From Pseudomonas sp. (GTDB lineage: Bacteria; Pseudomonadota; Gammaproteobacteria; Pseudomonadales; Pseudomonadaceae): 64,000 bases of DNA. Below, in pieces: positions 30,443 through 39,725 of this stretch. The notes beneath the pieces are model-generated. The model made no database searches. It was not told the origin of the DNA and was given only the letters and a program-made list of their open reading frames with translations. A program made the position numbers and the translations under genes. The stretch lies in assembly GCA_007713455.1 (NCBI GenBank), contig VMRT01000016.1:175380-239379 (forward strand), read 5' to 3'. How positions within the stretch are numbered: position 1 is the first letter of the stretch; the number at the start of each line of letters is the position of its first letter.

Positions 30443-32371
30443 ATGCTTTCAGACCTCCAGGTTCGACAGGCCAAGGTGACCGGCAAGGCGTATTCGCTTG
30501 TCGATTTCGACGGTCTCTACTTCCACATCTCCGCCACCGGCTTCAAGGCGTGGCACTTCCGCTTCACTTGGGGCGGCAAGCGCGAGCGCATGTCCTTCGG
30601 CGGCTATCCCGCGCTTTCCCTGAAAGACGCCCGTCATCTGCGCGACGAGGCCCGGGCAATGCTGGCCAAGGGCATCAACCCGCATTCGGAGCGCAAGCGC
30701 AAGCGCCACGCCATCGTCCTGGCTGGCGAGCACACCTTCCAGGCCATCTACGACAAATGGCTGGCCCACCGCAGCCTCTCTCTGGAAAATGAGGGCCGCC
30801 AGAGCACGCCCAAGCAGATCGGGCGCATCTTCGCGAAGGATGTGTTTCCCGTATTGCGCCACCTGACCATCTATGACGTCACCCGCGCCCATCTGCTGGA
30901 CATCATCGGCAGAGTCGAAAAGCGTGGCTCGCTGTCGGTGGCCGAGAAGCTGCGCACCTGGTTCAGCCAGCTATTCACCTACGCCTCGGTGGTGGTGCCC
31001 AACATGGGCGACAACCCGGCCAAGGATTTGGACGTGGTGGCGATGCCGCTGCCCCCGGTGGAGAACAATCCCTTTTTGCGCATGCCCGAGCTGCCGGCAA
31101 TGCTGCAGACGTTGCGCAAGTACAGCGGTCGCCTGAATACGCAACTGGGTCTACGTCTGCTGCTGCTCACGGGCGTGCGCACCGGTGAATTGCGCTACGC
31201 CACGCCCGATCAGTTCGATTTAGAGCGCGGTCTGTGGATCATCCCGGTTGTCAGGCTCAAGCAACGCAAGCAGCTCACCAAGAAGAAGCGCCAGCGTTTC
31301 GCCGACATCCCGCCATACATCGTGCCACTGTCGTTGCAGGCACAAGAGGTCATTCGTCATTTGCTGGGAAATCTGAAGCCAGCGCAGGTCTATCTCATTC
31401 CCGGTGATTGGTGCCTGAAAAACCCTCTCAGCGAGAACACGCTCAATGGCGCGCTCAAGCGTATGGGATATGAAGACCAGCTCACTGGGCATGGCGTTCG
31501 CGCCACCATCTCGACTGCGCTCAATGAATTGGGGTATCCACCCAAATGGGTAGACGCTCAACTTTCGCATGCCGATCCGGATCGGATCAGCGCGACCTAC
31601 AACCACGCCGAGTACGTCGAGCAACGCCGCATCATGATGCAGGACTGGGCCGACCGCCTGGACTTGTTCGAGCAGAATCAGGTCGAAGTTGCCAGCACGC
31701 ACCTGACCATCACGCTGCAGGGCCTGCCCACGATTGCCGGGCAGGCGGTCGCGCACCCGCCAGCCCTGAATCCAAATGCCCCTCAGTTGATCGTTGCGCC
31801 TGCACCGGATGCGCCAGCGGTTCCAGCTTCCGTATATCGACTTTCGGCGGTGCATCTGCCCGAGTACGCGCGCCCCACGCTGTCAGAGGTGCAGCGCGAG
31901 CGTTTGCAATTGCTGGAGATGTTCGAGGCGCCTCACAACCTATCGGTCGCCGATTACGCCAAACTGGTTGGCAAGTCCCGCCGCTGGATCACTTACGAGA
32001 TTCAGGCCGGCAATCTCCTGTCGATCCATATGGGTCACCGTGGGCAGCGCGTCCCGGACTGGCAACTCGACCCCATCAAACGCAAGCTGATTCAGGCTGT
32101 CCTGAAGCTGGTGCCGCGCGGCATCGACACTTGGCACATCTATCACGCACTGCTGCGGCCATACGATGCCCTGGGCAAGTGTCCAGTCATCGAGGCAGTC
32201 GATCCGACCAACCTGCATCTTGCAGCTCGACTGGTCGCCGCACATGCCATAGAAACCGATGAGCTTGCAGAGCAATCGGAGGCGTCTCCGGTGCTGGCCA
32301 GGCAGACTGTAGAGCGCCTGGTAAAAACGGCAATGTTGGTTGATACGCCCGAAGATCTAGTCGCCCGTTGA
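30443..32371 (+). CDS. int: ICE integrase, IntB13/P4-type tyrosine recombinase
   Basis: 642 residues. Residues ~1-95 are the DUF4102 arm-binding domain (MLSDLQVRQAKVTGKAYSLV ... MSFGGYPALSLKDARHL). The catalytic core shows the first arginine in LLTGVRTGELRYA, HxxR in GHGVRATISTALNELG, a histidine-like LSHADPDRISATYNHAEYVE, and tyrosines at its end. An additional ~220-residue C-terminal extension with an HTH-like segment is typical of IntB13 relatives (about 657 aa). It inserts the ICE into the tRNA-Gly 3' end. The ATG at 30443 is preferred because of GGAG eight bases upstream. Confidence 0.93.
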   Translation: MLSDLQVRQAKVTGKAYSLVDFDGLYFHISATGFKAWHFRFTWGGKRERMSFGGYPALSLKDARHLRDEARAMLAKGINPHSERKRKRHAIVLAGEHTFQAIYDKWLAHRSLSLENEGRQSTPKQIGRIFAKDVFPVLRHLTIYDVTRAHLLDIIGRVEKRGSLSVAEKLRTWFSQLFTYASVVVPNMGDNPAKDLDVVAMPLPPVENNPFLRMPELPAMLQTLRKYSGRLNTQLGLRLLLLTGVRTGELRYATPDQFDLERGLWIIPVVRLKQRKQLTKKKRQRFADIPPYIVPLSLQAQEVIRHLLGNLKPAQVYLIPGDWCLKNPLSENTLNGALKRMGYEDQLTGHGVRATISTALNELGYPPKWVDAQLSHADPDRISATYNHAEYVEQRRIMMQDWADRLDLFEQNQVEVASTHLTITLQGLPTIAGQAVAHPPALNPNAPQLIVAPAPDAPAVPASVYRLSAVHLPEYARPTLSEVQRERLQLLEMFEAPHNLSVADYAKLVGKSRRWITYEIQAGNLLSIHMGHRGQRVPDWQLDPIKRKLIQAVLKLVPRGIDTWHIYHALLRPYDALGKCPVIEAVDPTNLHLAARLVAAHAIETDELAEQSEASPVLARQTVERLVKTAMLVDTPEDLVAR

Positions 32372-32940
32372 GCTGAGGCCGGACGGCAGCACCGTCCGGT
32401 CAAGGTCAAAGCAGGGCACAAATAGGTCGATCGCTTCGCATGACCACCCATCCGTCTTCTGCGCGGCCAACTCGCAATTTCCAAGTGTCGGCAGGCAGCG
32501 TCTAGCGTCGAATCTGCGCCTGGCAGTCACCACGGGCGATTTCTCTGTGATGCTATCTCGCTATATCAGTATCCCGATCGGATATGACGCCAGCGGATTT
32601 CCGTTGCCAATCCCAAGCCCCGAGCAATAGATTCCGACGCTCCCAGATTTTTGAAACCGCTGGCGTATCAGACCATACCGATACGGTTTTGCGGGAGCCG
32701 CAACTTCTCACGATCCTGATAGTGCAAGCGTCACTGTCGAGCCGCGACGGACGCTCGATTTTCTTGTGCTCGATGGATTTTTGCACATCGAGCACACAAC
32801 GCCTACTCGTTGCGCGAACTGATCAGAAGTAATCAAAAGCGGGCGTCATCACTCGCGTCTTGCGCGGACAACAGGCCGACCATGAGGACGGCTGCAAAAG
32901 CAGTCGGCCCTGTAGTTCTTCTCCTGGAAGGAGACGGAGC
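32372..32940. other. Non-coding region downstream of the ICE integrase
   Basis: 569 bp with no convincing gene. It holds a hairpin just after the integrase (CCGGACGG-5-CCGTCCGG, 32,379-32,399), several A/T-rich stretches, and an 11-bp inverted repeat TGTGCTCGATG / CATCGAGCACA (32,765-32,775 and 32,786-32,796) that could be an operator for the next gene. Confidence 0.45.
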
Positions 32941-33696
32941 ATGCACGAGAACAAAAATGATGCACCAACATCAAAGGTGTTCTACCGCCCGCTCGAAGCG
33001 TCCATCCGCTGGGCCGGACTGCTGCGATACGAGCAGGTGATCCTGACTTCGGTCTCGTCGCCTATGAATCTGCCGCAGTCGCTGGACTGCCCACGTTTGG
33101 GCGAACTGCGGCTGTACACCGACCGCATCTATGACGGCATCCTCAACGGGGAACTGCCCTTCGGGCAGCACGGCATCACGACGCGCGACACCGCGTTGAT
33201 CGAATCGCCTGATCTGACGGTACGCCATGTCGATCTGAAGTGCTGGATGCGCCAGCACTACCCCGAGCAGCGGCCCGGCTTTCTCTTCTCCCGCGGCGAG
33301 CGCATCACCCATCCCTCCATCTCTCTGGAAACAGGGCAAGCCATGCTGGTCGAACGCCAGGCTTTGAAATCCGCCCTGGAACAGACCAAACGTCAGCTCC
33401 GCGATTTGCAGGACAAGCATGACGCGCTGCTCAAGCAGCCCACGGTGATTCCGGCATGCGCGCAGTGTCCGATCAGTGATCGGGCCGAGGCCACCTACCT
33501 GAACATCGTTGGCGGCCTGTTGGAGCTGATGCTCGGCCAGTCGCCATCGGGCACGCCGTACTCCAGCTTCAAGACGCAGGAGGCCGTGGTCAGCGCGCTG
33601 GTTGCCCATCACAGCGGCGCCATGGGCATCGCGGAGCGGACATTGAACGGCAAGTTCGCCACCGCCAGGCGCCGACTGCGTAGCGCCTCCCTCTGA
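32941..33696 (+). CDS. ICE conserved hypothetical protein
   Basis: 251 residues (MHENKNDAPTSKVFYRPLEA...). The N-terminal half resembles a degenerate regulator-like fold (AASIRW-type entry, SVSSPMNLPQSLDCPRLGEL). Next is a coiled-coil stretch (ALKSALEQTKRQLRDLQDKH), a CxxC pair (VIPACAQCPISDRAEATYLN) and a C-terminal putative helix-turn-helix (IAERTLNGKFATARRRLRSA). Similar genes lie between integrase and alpA in this ICE family. GGAGACGGAGC precedes the ATG. A regulatory role is plausible but not shown. Confidence 0.6.
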   Translation: MHENKNDAPTSKVFYRPLEASIRWAGLLRYEQVILTSVSSPMNLPQSLDCPRLGELRLYTDRIYDGILNGELPFGQHGITTRDTALIESPDLTVRHVDLKCWMRQHYPEQRPGFLFSRGERITHPSISLETGQAMLVERQALKSALEQTKRQLRDLQDKHDALLKQPTVIPACAQCPISDRAEATYLNIVGGLLELMLGQSPSGTPYSSFKTQEAVVSALVAHHSGAMGIAERTLNGKFATARRRLRSASL

Positions 33697-33814
33697 GATT
33701 TGCCAGCTTGTATGTGCAGTCGCGGGGATTGCATTTGCAATGTCTTTTCGCAGCCGTGTCTATTGAATAGAGGTCACGCCAACAAACGCCACTGAGCGTT
33801 CAGGAGTGACCGCC

Positions 33815-34027
33815 ATGTCGCAAACACCTGTACTGCAGCCAAACGAACGCCGCATCCTGCGCCTGGAAGAAGTCGAAGCGAAATCCGGTTTCAAGCGCGC
33901 CCACATCTACAACCTGATGAAGAAACGCCAGTTCCCGCAGGCGCTGCGTCTGGGCGTGCGCGCCGTGGGCTGGGATTCCATCGAAATCGATCAGTGGATC
34001 GACGAGCGCGTCAACAACCGGGCCTGA
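33815..34027 (+). CDS. alpA: AlpA-family transcriptional regulator
   Basis: 70 residues: RRILRLEEVEAKSGFKRAHI, YNLMKKRQFPQALRLGVRAV, GWDSIEIDQWIDERVNNRA, a complete AlpA winged helix. GGAG lies nine bases before the ATG at 33815. In ICEclc the alpA promoter drives the alpA-parA-shi-parB operon and is switched on only in transfer-competent cells. The same gene order here implies the same operon. It may also assist excision. Confidence 0.88.
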   Translation: MSQTPVLQPNERRILRLEEVEAKSGFKRAHIYNLMKKRQFPQALRLGVRAVGWDSIEIDQWIDERVNNRA

Positions 34028-34069
34028 CCCGTTCTCTCGCGGACTTTCCATCCTGACCCGGAGAACGCC

Positions 34070-34945
34070 ATGCAGGTCGTATCCATCATTTCAACCAAAG
34101 GTGGGGTCGGCAAGACCACCACGGCCGCAAACCTTGGCGGTCTCGCTGCGGACGCCGGGCTGCGCGTGCTGCTGCTCGATCTCGATGTGCAGCCCACCTT
34201 GTCCTCCTACTACGAGCTGGCCCATCGTGCGCCGGGCGGTATCTATGAATTGCTGGCCTTCAACGAGCGCGACCTCGGCCAGCTTGTGTCCCGCACGATC
34301 ATCGCGGGCCTGGACTTGGTGCTCTCCAACGACCACCGAGGCGAACTGAACACCTTGCTGCTGCACGCGCCAGACGGGCGACTGCGGCTGCGACACCTAC
34401 TGCCGATACTGAACCCCCTCTACGACCTGGTGCTGATCGACACCCAGGGCGCGCGCTCGGTGCTGCTGGAGATGGCGGTGCTGGCCTCCGACCTCGCGCT
34501 GTCGCCCGTGACCCCGGAAATCCTCGCCGCCCGCGAACTGCGGCGCGGCACCATGCAGTTGCTGGCGGACATTGCGCCGTACCGGCACCTGGGCATCGAG
34601 CCGCCGCCGTTGCACCTGCTCATCAACCGCGTCCATCCGGTGTCCGCCAACGCACGGCTGATCCAGCAGGCGCTGCGCGATCTGTTCCAGGGCCACACCG
34701 GCATTCGGGTTCTGGCTACCGACGTGCCGGCCATTGAGGCTTATCCGCGGGCCGCGACGCGCGGCCTGCCGGTGCATCGGGTCGAGTACCGCCAGCCAGT
34801 GGGCAGAGTCGCTCCCGCCGCGCTCACCACCATGCGCGATCTTGCCGACGAGTTGTTCCCGCAGTGGCAGGATCGATTGGCCGCAGTGTCCGGCCGTCCG
34901 CCACAGCCTCTTGATATCAGGAGGCCCCATGGCGAACGCACATGA
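34070..34945 (+). CDS. parA: ParA/Soj-type partition ATPase of the ICE
   Basis: 291 residues. Deviant Walker A IISTKGGVGKTTTAANLGGL; Walker A' DLDVQPTLSSYYELAHRAPG; Walker B DLVLIDTQGARSVLLEMAVL. It is a MinD/ParA ATPase acting with the ParB-like protein two genes downstream, either to stabilise the excised ICE or, in ICEclc, with Shi in slowing growth of transfer-competent cells. GGAGAACGCC precedes the ATG, and it overlaps the next gene by 17 bases. Confidence 0.92.
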   Translation: MQVVSIISTKGGVGKTTTAANLGGLAADAGLRVLLLDLDVQPTLSSYYELAHRAPGGIYELLAFNERDLGQLVSRTIIAGLDLVLSNDHRGELNTLLLHAPDGRLRLRHLLPILNPLYDLVLIDTQGARSVLLEMAVLASDLALSPVTPEILAARELRRGTMQLLADIAPYRHLGIEPPPLHLLINRVHPVSANARLIQQALRDLFQGHTGIRVLATDVPAIEAYPRAATRGLPVHRVEYRQPVGRVAPAALTTMRDLADELFPQWQDRLAAVSGRPPQPLDIRRPHGERT

Positions 34946-35177
34946 ACTGGCCCGAGGCCACAATCGGCTGCGCGCCCTGATCGAGTTCGCCGTCGGCGAA
35001 GGCTGGCACGTCAAGCGCACGGCGGGCGGTCACCTCAAGTTCACCAAGGCAGGCTGCGCCGCGATCTACACCAGTTCGACGGCCAGCGATCACCGGGCAG
35101 CCCTCAACGCCCGTGCGCAGATCCGTCGTGCCGAGCGCGAGACCCGATCCCAAGCGCAGGGGGGCGGCCATGACTGA
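34929..35177 (+). CDS. HicA-like small protein, positional equivalent of ICEclc shi
   Basis: 82 residues: MANAHELARGHNRLRALIEF, AVGEGWHVKRTAGGHLKFTK, then SDHRAALNARAQIRRAERET. The GWHVKRTAGGHLKF segment has the HicA toxin pattern (beta-hairpin with a central His), and no HicB antitoxin is next to it. In ICEclc a small gene (shi) sits between parA and parB and is reported, from memory, to inhibit division of transfer-competent cells. Fold similarity and position are what is seen here; toxicity is inference. Confidence 0.65.
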   Translation: MANAHELARGHNRLRALIEFAVGEGWHVKRTAGGHLKFTKAGCAAIYTSSTASDHRAALNARAQIRRAERETRSQAQGGGHD

Positions 35178-36798
35178 GATCACCTCCCAGCAGATGGCCG
35201 GCAAACTGCTTGCGTCCGGGTTCGAGCGCAGCGGCCCGTCAGCAACGACCTTGAGCGACCCGATCGCCGACACGCCCATGGTCGTGACGCTCGACCAGTT
35301 GCGCCCCTACGACCACGACCCGCGCAAGAAGCGCAATCCGGTGTACGAGGAAATCAAGGCATCCATCCGCGAGCGTGGCCTGGACGCGGCTCCGGCCATC
35401 ACCCGGCGGCCCGGCGACGATCACTACATCATCCGCAATGGCGGCAACACGCGACTGGCAATCCTGCGCGAACTCTGGTCGGAGACCCGGGACGAACGTT
35501 TTTTTCGGGTCTCATGCCTGTTCCGCCCATGGCCCGAGCGTGGCGAGATCGTCGCGCTCACCGGACATCTTGCGGAAAACGAACTGCGCGGTGGCCTCAC
35601 CTTCATCGAGCGCGCTTTGGGCGTCGAGAAAGCGCGCGAGTTCTACGAACTGGAAATCCGCTCCACCCTGAGCCAGTCCGAGCTGGCCCGCCGCCTGGCC
35701 GCGGACGGATACCCCGTGCAGCAGTCGCACATCAGCCGGATGGCCGACGCCGTACGCTACCTGCTGCCCGCAATCCCGACCGTGCTCTACGCCGGCCTGG
35801 GGCGTCACCAGGTCGAGCGGTTGTCGGTCATGCGCAAGGCCTGCGAGCGCACCTGGGAGCACTACGCCAAAGGCCGCTCACTGGTTCAGGACTTCGACGA
35901 GTTCTTTCAGGATGTGCTGTCGCAATTCGATGTCCAGGCCGACGAGTTCTCTGCGCAGCGCGTACAGGACGAGCTGATCGGCCAGATGACCGAATTGCTG
36001 GACGTCGATTACGACGTGCTCGCTTTGGACATGACCGAATCCGAGAGCCGCCAGCGGGCCTTGGTCAGCGAGCCGACGCCGCCCTCGACGCCGCCTGCCT
36101 TGCCAGAGCCAGAAGCCATCGCGCGCCCACCGGCCGATACTGCGCCACCTGCTGCGAGGCCGACGGCAACGCCCTCGACGGGCGAGAGCGACGCGGACGC
36201 CAGTCATTCTGGCGCAGCCAGTCCGGCGGTAGATGACGACGTGCTTCGGGAGCACATCGTCTCGCCAGCGCCGACGACCGAACGGCTTGAGTCCATCCAG
36301 CGCATGGTCGCCGACCAGTTGGGCGATCCACTGCCGCACGACTTCTCGGCGAATGTCTTGCAGTCCATCCCGGTGCAGGCCGGCGGGCTCTATCCGATCT
36401 CGGATGTCTGGTACATCGCCCCCGGCCTGGACACACCCGAGCACCTGCGCATCCACGTCGCGCAGTTTGCCCGCGAGATTGCGGTCGAGGCAGACCTGGG
36501 CGAGTGCATCGATGACCGCCCAGACGGCATCGGCTTCGCCTGCCGTGCTCGCACCACAAACCCAGCGCCGCTGGGCCGTGCCGTCCATACGCTGTTGGCT
36601 TGCCTGGCCGGTCAGCAGCCCGCCGATGTCGGTCTGGACAACGGGCAACTCGTCATCGACCTGCCGGCGCTGCTGCACGGCCAGGGCGACGTAACCCGAC
36701 GATTGAGCGACACCGCGCTGGTCAAGCTGTTCCGCCTGCTGCGACTGGCCCGCCGCCTGCTCGATCTCGAAGCCGGCGCTGCGGACTCTGGAACCTAA
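35170..36798 (+). CDS. parB: ParB-family protein of the ICE (PFGI-1 class)
   Basis: 542 residues. The N-terminal ParB/Spo0J nuclease-like domain includes VTLDQLRPYDHDPRKKRNPV, YEEIKASIRERGLDAAPAIT and HYIIRNGGNTRLAILRELWS. A helix-turn-helix region (LSQSELARRLAADGYPVQQS) follows. The ~220-residue Pro/Ala/Asp-rich linker and C-terminal domain are specific to ICE ParBs (TIGR03764-like). It works with ParA. The ATG at 35170 overlaps the preceding gene by eight bases. Confidence 0.9.
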   Translation: MTEITSQQMAGKLLASGFERSGPSATTLSDPIADTPMVVTLDQLRPYDHDPRKKRNPVYEEIKASIRERGLDAAPAITRRPGDDHYIIRNGGNTRLAILRELWSETRDERFFRVSCLFRPWPERGEIVALTGHLAENELRGGLTFIERALGVEKAREFYELEIRSTLSQSELARRLAADGYPVQQSHISRMADAVRYLLPAIPTVLYAGLGRHQVERLSVMRKACERTWEHYAKGRSLVQDFDEFFQDVLSQFDVQADEFSAQRVQDELIGQMTELLDVDYDVLALDMTESESRQRALVSEPTPPSTPPALPEPEAIARPPADTAPPAARPTATPSTGESDADASHSGAASPAVDDDVLREHIVSPAPTTERLESIQRMVADQLGDPLPHDFSANVLQSIPVQAGGLYPISDVWYIAPGLDTPEHLRIHVAQFAREIAVEADLGECIDDRPDGIGFACRARTTNPAPLGRAVHTLLACLAGQQPADVGLDNGQLVIDLPALLHGQGDVTRRLSDTALVKLFRLLRLARRLLDLEAGAADSGT

Positions 36799-36813
36799 GC
36801 GAGGGAGGCCAGC

Positions 36814-37374
36814 ATGTCCACAGCACACCCACTCAACCAGGCTGTCATCGCCCAGGCCCTCTATGACCTGCGCAATGGGCAACTGCGCCGCTGCAAACTG
36901 ATGGGGTTTGGCGAGGCAGAGCTGGACGCCCTCAAGCATCCCGCGCTGATCAGCGTGCTGGCCAACGCCAACGTCTCCTGGTGCTCAGTGACGGTCAACC
37001 GCGAAGTGCTGCGGCGGCTGCTCCAGCAGGCGCAGGACGTGGAGAAGGAAATCGCCACAGTCGATCGCATGCTCAGGCTGGGCGCGAGCACGGAGATGGT
37101 CAGCAAGTTCTATGGCTTGACGCATCAGGAAGTAGCGCTTCGCCGTGAAATCCTCGGTCTGCCCAAGCGCAAGGGCCGACATCCCGTGCTGGACGAGGAG
37201 CAGGACACGGAGCTGTGGCGGCAATGGAAGGCCGTGACCAACAGCAGGACGGTCGATCTCGAAGACGAAACCTCCATTCTCGATGCCGCCATGGACTTGG
37301 CCGAAGGCATGTCGCTGCCTCTGTCGGTGGTCTGGGCCTCGATCAAGGGCTGGGTCGATCAGGGATTGGCTTGA
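36814..37374 (+). CDS. DUF2857 family ICE protein
   Basis: 186 residues. DUF2857 hallmarks: NQAVIAQALYDLRNGQLRRC, KLMGFGEAELDALKHPALIS, then ASTEMVSKFYGLTHQEVALR (a helix-turn-helix) and RKGRHPVLDEEQDTELWRQW. The family is found only in ICE/pathogenicity-island backbones, between parB and the STY4528-like gene, and looks DNA-binding. GAGGGAGGCC precedes the ATG. Its function is unproven. Confidence 0.85.
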   Translation: MSTAHPLNQAVIAQALYDLRNGQLRRCKLMGFGEAELDALKHPALISVLANANVSWCSVTVNREVLRRLLQQAQDVEKEIATVDRMLRLGASTEMVSKFYGLTHQEVALRREILGLPKRKGRHPVLDEEQDTELWRQWKAVTNSRTVDLEDETSILDAAMDLAEGMSLPLSVVWASIKGWVDQGLA

Positions 37375-37377
37375 GTC

Positions 37378-38622
37378 ATGGCCGTGGACGACACCGCACC
37401 ACGAGTCCGACGCCAAGGCCCCATCGCACTCGCAGAGCTGTTCGATGCTGCGCTGAAAGACCTTGCGCCCAAGCCCGCCCCCAGCGCACCTGCGCCTACA
37501 CCGGCACAGTCGCCCACGCCTACCTCCGGCGATGCTTTCCTCTTCAGTGGCAACCGGCACGAGACGGTGCCACGCAAGTTGTTCCTCGACCGCCGCCTGA
37601 CGCCGCTGGAACGAAACGCCTGGCAAGTGTTCCGGCTGATGCTCAACGACGATGGTGTGACCGCATTTCCCACCTACGAGCAGTTGCGGCCCTGGCTGGC
37701 GTCCATGCCCTGCGCAGGCCAGGCCTCGCATGAAACCGTGGCACGGGCGCTGACACTGATGCGCCTGACCCGCTGGCTGAGCCTGGTTCGGCGACGGCGT
37801 GACCCCAAGACTGGCCGCATCCTCGGCAATCTGTACGTGCTGCACGACGAACCTCTGACACCGTTCGAGGCCATGCAGCTCGACCCGGACTACCTGCAAC
37901 TCGTCAGCCAGGCGCTCGGCCATTCTGCCAAGGCCGTGCAGATCGTGGGCCTGCACACGCTCAAGGAAATCGGTGAAGACCCATTGCTGGCCGGACGCAC
38001 CCTCCCGTCACGGTTGCAGGTGATGGCCGAACGCCTCGCCAACCAGGACCTTACGGCCAGCGATAGTTATCCACAGGAAGACGCCATTCACGATTCCGAA
38101 GAAGGGGCTCCGAGCCTTCTTCGGAATGGCGAACGCCCCACTACGGATTCCGAAGCAGGGCCGAAACCCGCGCCAGACGTCTCTCTTCGGAATCCGAAGC
38201 AGGCCCGTACAGTACGTAGTAGTTGTATTAATGAAATACGTACTACTGCGCAGGCGCGCGCACTGGACGATCTGCAATGGCCCAAGCGCTTTGCGCAACT
38301 GAAGGCGGAACAGCAGGCGGGTGCCAAGGTGGCATTGCAGCAGGTTGATGCCTCGCTGAGGCAGGACGTGCTGGACGAATGGGCCGCGCGTTGTAGCAAC
38401 CACGGCATCCGCAATCCCGCAGGGTATCTGTTCGGCATCATCCAGCGGGCCATCCACGGTGAGTTCAATGCCTGGGCAAAGAAAGACCCGCCACCGGCAC
38501 CCACTCAACCAAACGAACGGCCACCACCCGCACCGCCGGCCCAAACGCAGGGTAAGCCGGTGCCACCAGAAGTCGCCAGGCAGCACATCGAGCGGCTTCG
38601 AGATCTGCTCGCCAACAAGTGA
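37378..38622 (+). CDS. STY4528-family ICE replication protein
   Basis: 414 residues. After a Pro/Ala-rich N-terminus comes a winged-helix region (VPRKLFLDRRLTPLERNAWQ, VFRLMLNDDGVTAFPTYEQL, ETVARALTLMRLTRWLSLVR), then a linker containing imperfect repeats (LRNGERPTTDSEA / SLRNPKQ) and a C-terminal helical domain (NHGIRNPAGYLFGIIQRAIH). It matches the pathogenicity-island replication protein family (STY4528). Start is three bases after the DUF2857 stop, so it is in the same operon. It may act in origin recognition for the excised ICE. Confidence 0.82.
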   Translation: MAVDDTAPRVRRQGPIALAELFDAALKDLAPKPAPSAPAPTPAQSPTPTSGDAFLFSGNRHETVPRKLFLDRRLTPLERNAWQVFRLMLNDDGVTAFPTYEQLRPWLASMPCAGQASHETVARALTLMRLTRWLSLVRRRRDPKTGRILGNLYVLHDEPLTPFEAMQLDPDYLQLVSQALGHSAKAVQIVGLHTLKEIGEDPLLAGRTLPSRLQVMAERLANQDLTASDSYPQEDAIHDSEEGAPSLLRNGERPTTDSEAGPKPAPDVSLRNPKQARTVRSSCINEIRTTAQARALDDLQWPKRFAQLKAEQQAGAKVALQQVDASLRQDVLDEWAARCSNHGIRNPAGYLFGIIQRAIHGEFNAWAKKDPPPAPTQPNERPPPAPPAQTQGKPVPPEVARQHIERLRDLLANK

Positions 38623-38666
38623 GCAGGCTGGCAAGGCGGTGAAGTGGACACCCATGGATGCCAATA

Positions 38667-38689
38667 GAGCTATCCCCTGGGGATAGTTC
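38667..38689. promoter_or_regulatory. 23-bp palindrome, copy 1
   Basis: Arm GAGCTATCCCC, one central T, and an 11-base complementary arm with one mismatch (GGGGATAGTTC). It lies 250 bp upstream of the TIGR03761-like gene. Confidence 0.65.
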
Positions 38690-38798
38690 CACCGTTGGGG
38701 CGGATGCTGTGCAGTCGCAGACCTGACATCGAACATCTGCCGCAGCAGCGGCGTTGCCCGTCCTGATCCCGACGTGCAGCGTTCGTTGGCGCTCCATG

Positions 38799-38821
38799 GA
38801 GCTATCCCCTGGGGATAGCTC
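38799..38821. promoter_or_regulatory. 23-bp palindrome, copy 2 (perfect)
   Basis: Perfect 11-bp arms (GAGCTATCCCC and its reverse complement) around one T, ending 118 bp before the ATG of the TIGR03761-like gene. Likely binding site of a dimeric regulator, or an origin element. Confidence 0.7.
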
Positions 38822-38939
38822 GCGCCGCATGCGGCCACCACGCGTTGAACCGGGGTCTGGCTGGTTTCGGTTTGTTGACTGACTGCCTTCCGCTTCCTGC
38901 CGAAGCTGACCGCTCCTTTTCCCACAACGAGCGGACACC

Positions 38940-39725
38940 ATGGCAACCAATGAACCTCTGCAACTGAATCTCGGCTCCCTGCGCAGCGCGATGTCGCTGA
39001 CGCTTCACACGCACCACGCCTCGCGCATCTGGCATGGCCGTGCCGCCGCCGAGGGGCGACCCGGCATCGTCGGCCTGAACGGCTACATCGCCCAAATGAA
39101 CAAGATGCGGCGCGGTTCGGAGCAGGACGACCCGTACTCGGATTGGTGGATGCTGCGCATCGAGGTCAAGCTCGACCAGACCAAGACCACGCTGCAATCG
39201 CTGCGCGAGCAGGTGGATCAGGCGCTGGCAAGCGTGCCGCCGGCACTCAGCCTGGGCGAGAACCTCAACGTGCAGCCCGTCAAGTTGCCGCTGTTCGTCA
39301 ATGCGCAGCTCGGCTTTGCCGCCGTCTATCTGCTGGCCGACTACGACGACATCGCCCGCAAACTGATCCTCGCCCACCACACGGCGCTCATCGACCGCAG
39401 CACCTTGGAGCGCTGGCTCAACGAGGGCGCCCATGCACTGCGCAGCCTGTTCTCGCTGGCCCAGCAATACCGCTATTCGGGCTGTACGCGCGACGACTTC
39501 GTGTCGAAGAACGCCGCAGCACGGGCGGCGTTGGAGAAATTCGGCGAACTGCCGCAGGACGTGCTGGAAGGCACGCGCCGCTCGAAGTTCGCGCCGCCCA
39601 TCGTGCGCCGTGGCCTGCAACAGCGTGCTGAGAGTCCTGCTGCAGCGCCTGCCCCCAACGACGAGGCCGCCACCGGCGCGGTGCCCGAGGTCGGCGCCGG
39701 CGAGGTCGAGGGCGAGCAGGCATGA
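38940..39725 (+). CDS. TIGR03761/PFL_4669-family ICE protein
   Basis: 261 residues: LGSLRSAMSLTLHTHHASRI, WHGRAAAEGRPGIVGLNGYI, IARKLILAHHTALIDRSTLE, TRRSKFAPPIVRRGLQQR. This is the conserved ICE family TIGR03761, first gene of a short operon with DUF3158 and ssb. Its position corresponds to inrR in ICEclc, a gene affecting integrase expression; that equivalence is from memory and by gene order. It overlaps the next gene by four bases. Confidence 0.85.
   Translation: MATNEPLQLNLGSLRSAMSLTLHTHHASRIWHGRAAAEGRPGIVGLNGYIAQMNKMRRGSEQDDPYSDWWMLRIEVKLDQTKTTLQSLREQVDQALASVPPALSLGENLNVQPVKLPLFVNAQLGFAAVYLLADYDDIARKLILAHHTALIDRSTLERWLNEGAHALRSLFSLAQQYRYSGCTRDDFVSKNAAARAALEKFGELPQDVLEGTRRSKFAPPIVRRGLQQRAESPAAAPAPNDEAATGAVPEVGAGEVEGEQA

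Larger units (their letters stand above)
38623..38939. other. ICE regulatory gap upstream of the TIGR03761-like gene
   Basis: 317 bp with no gene. It contains two of the three copies of the 23-bp palindrome (38,667 and 38,799), spaced 132 bp. Gene order places this at the position of the ICEclc inrR promoter, a bistability-controlled promoter. No clear sigma-70 -35/-10 pair was picked out. Confidence 0.5.
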
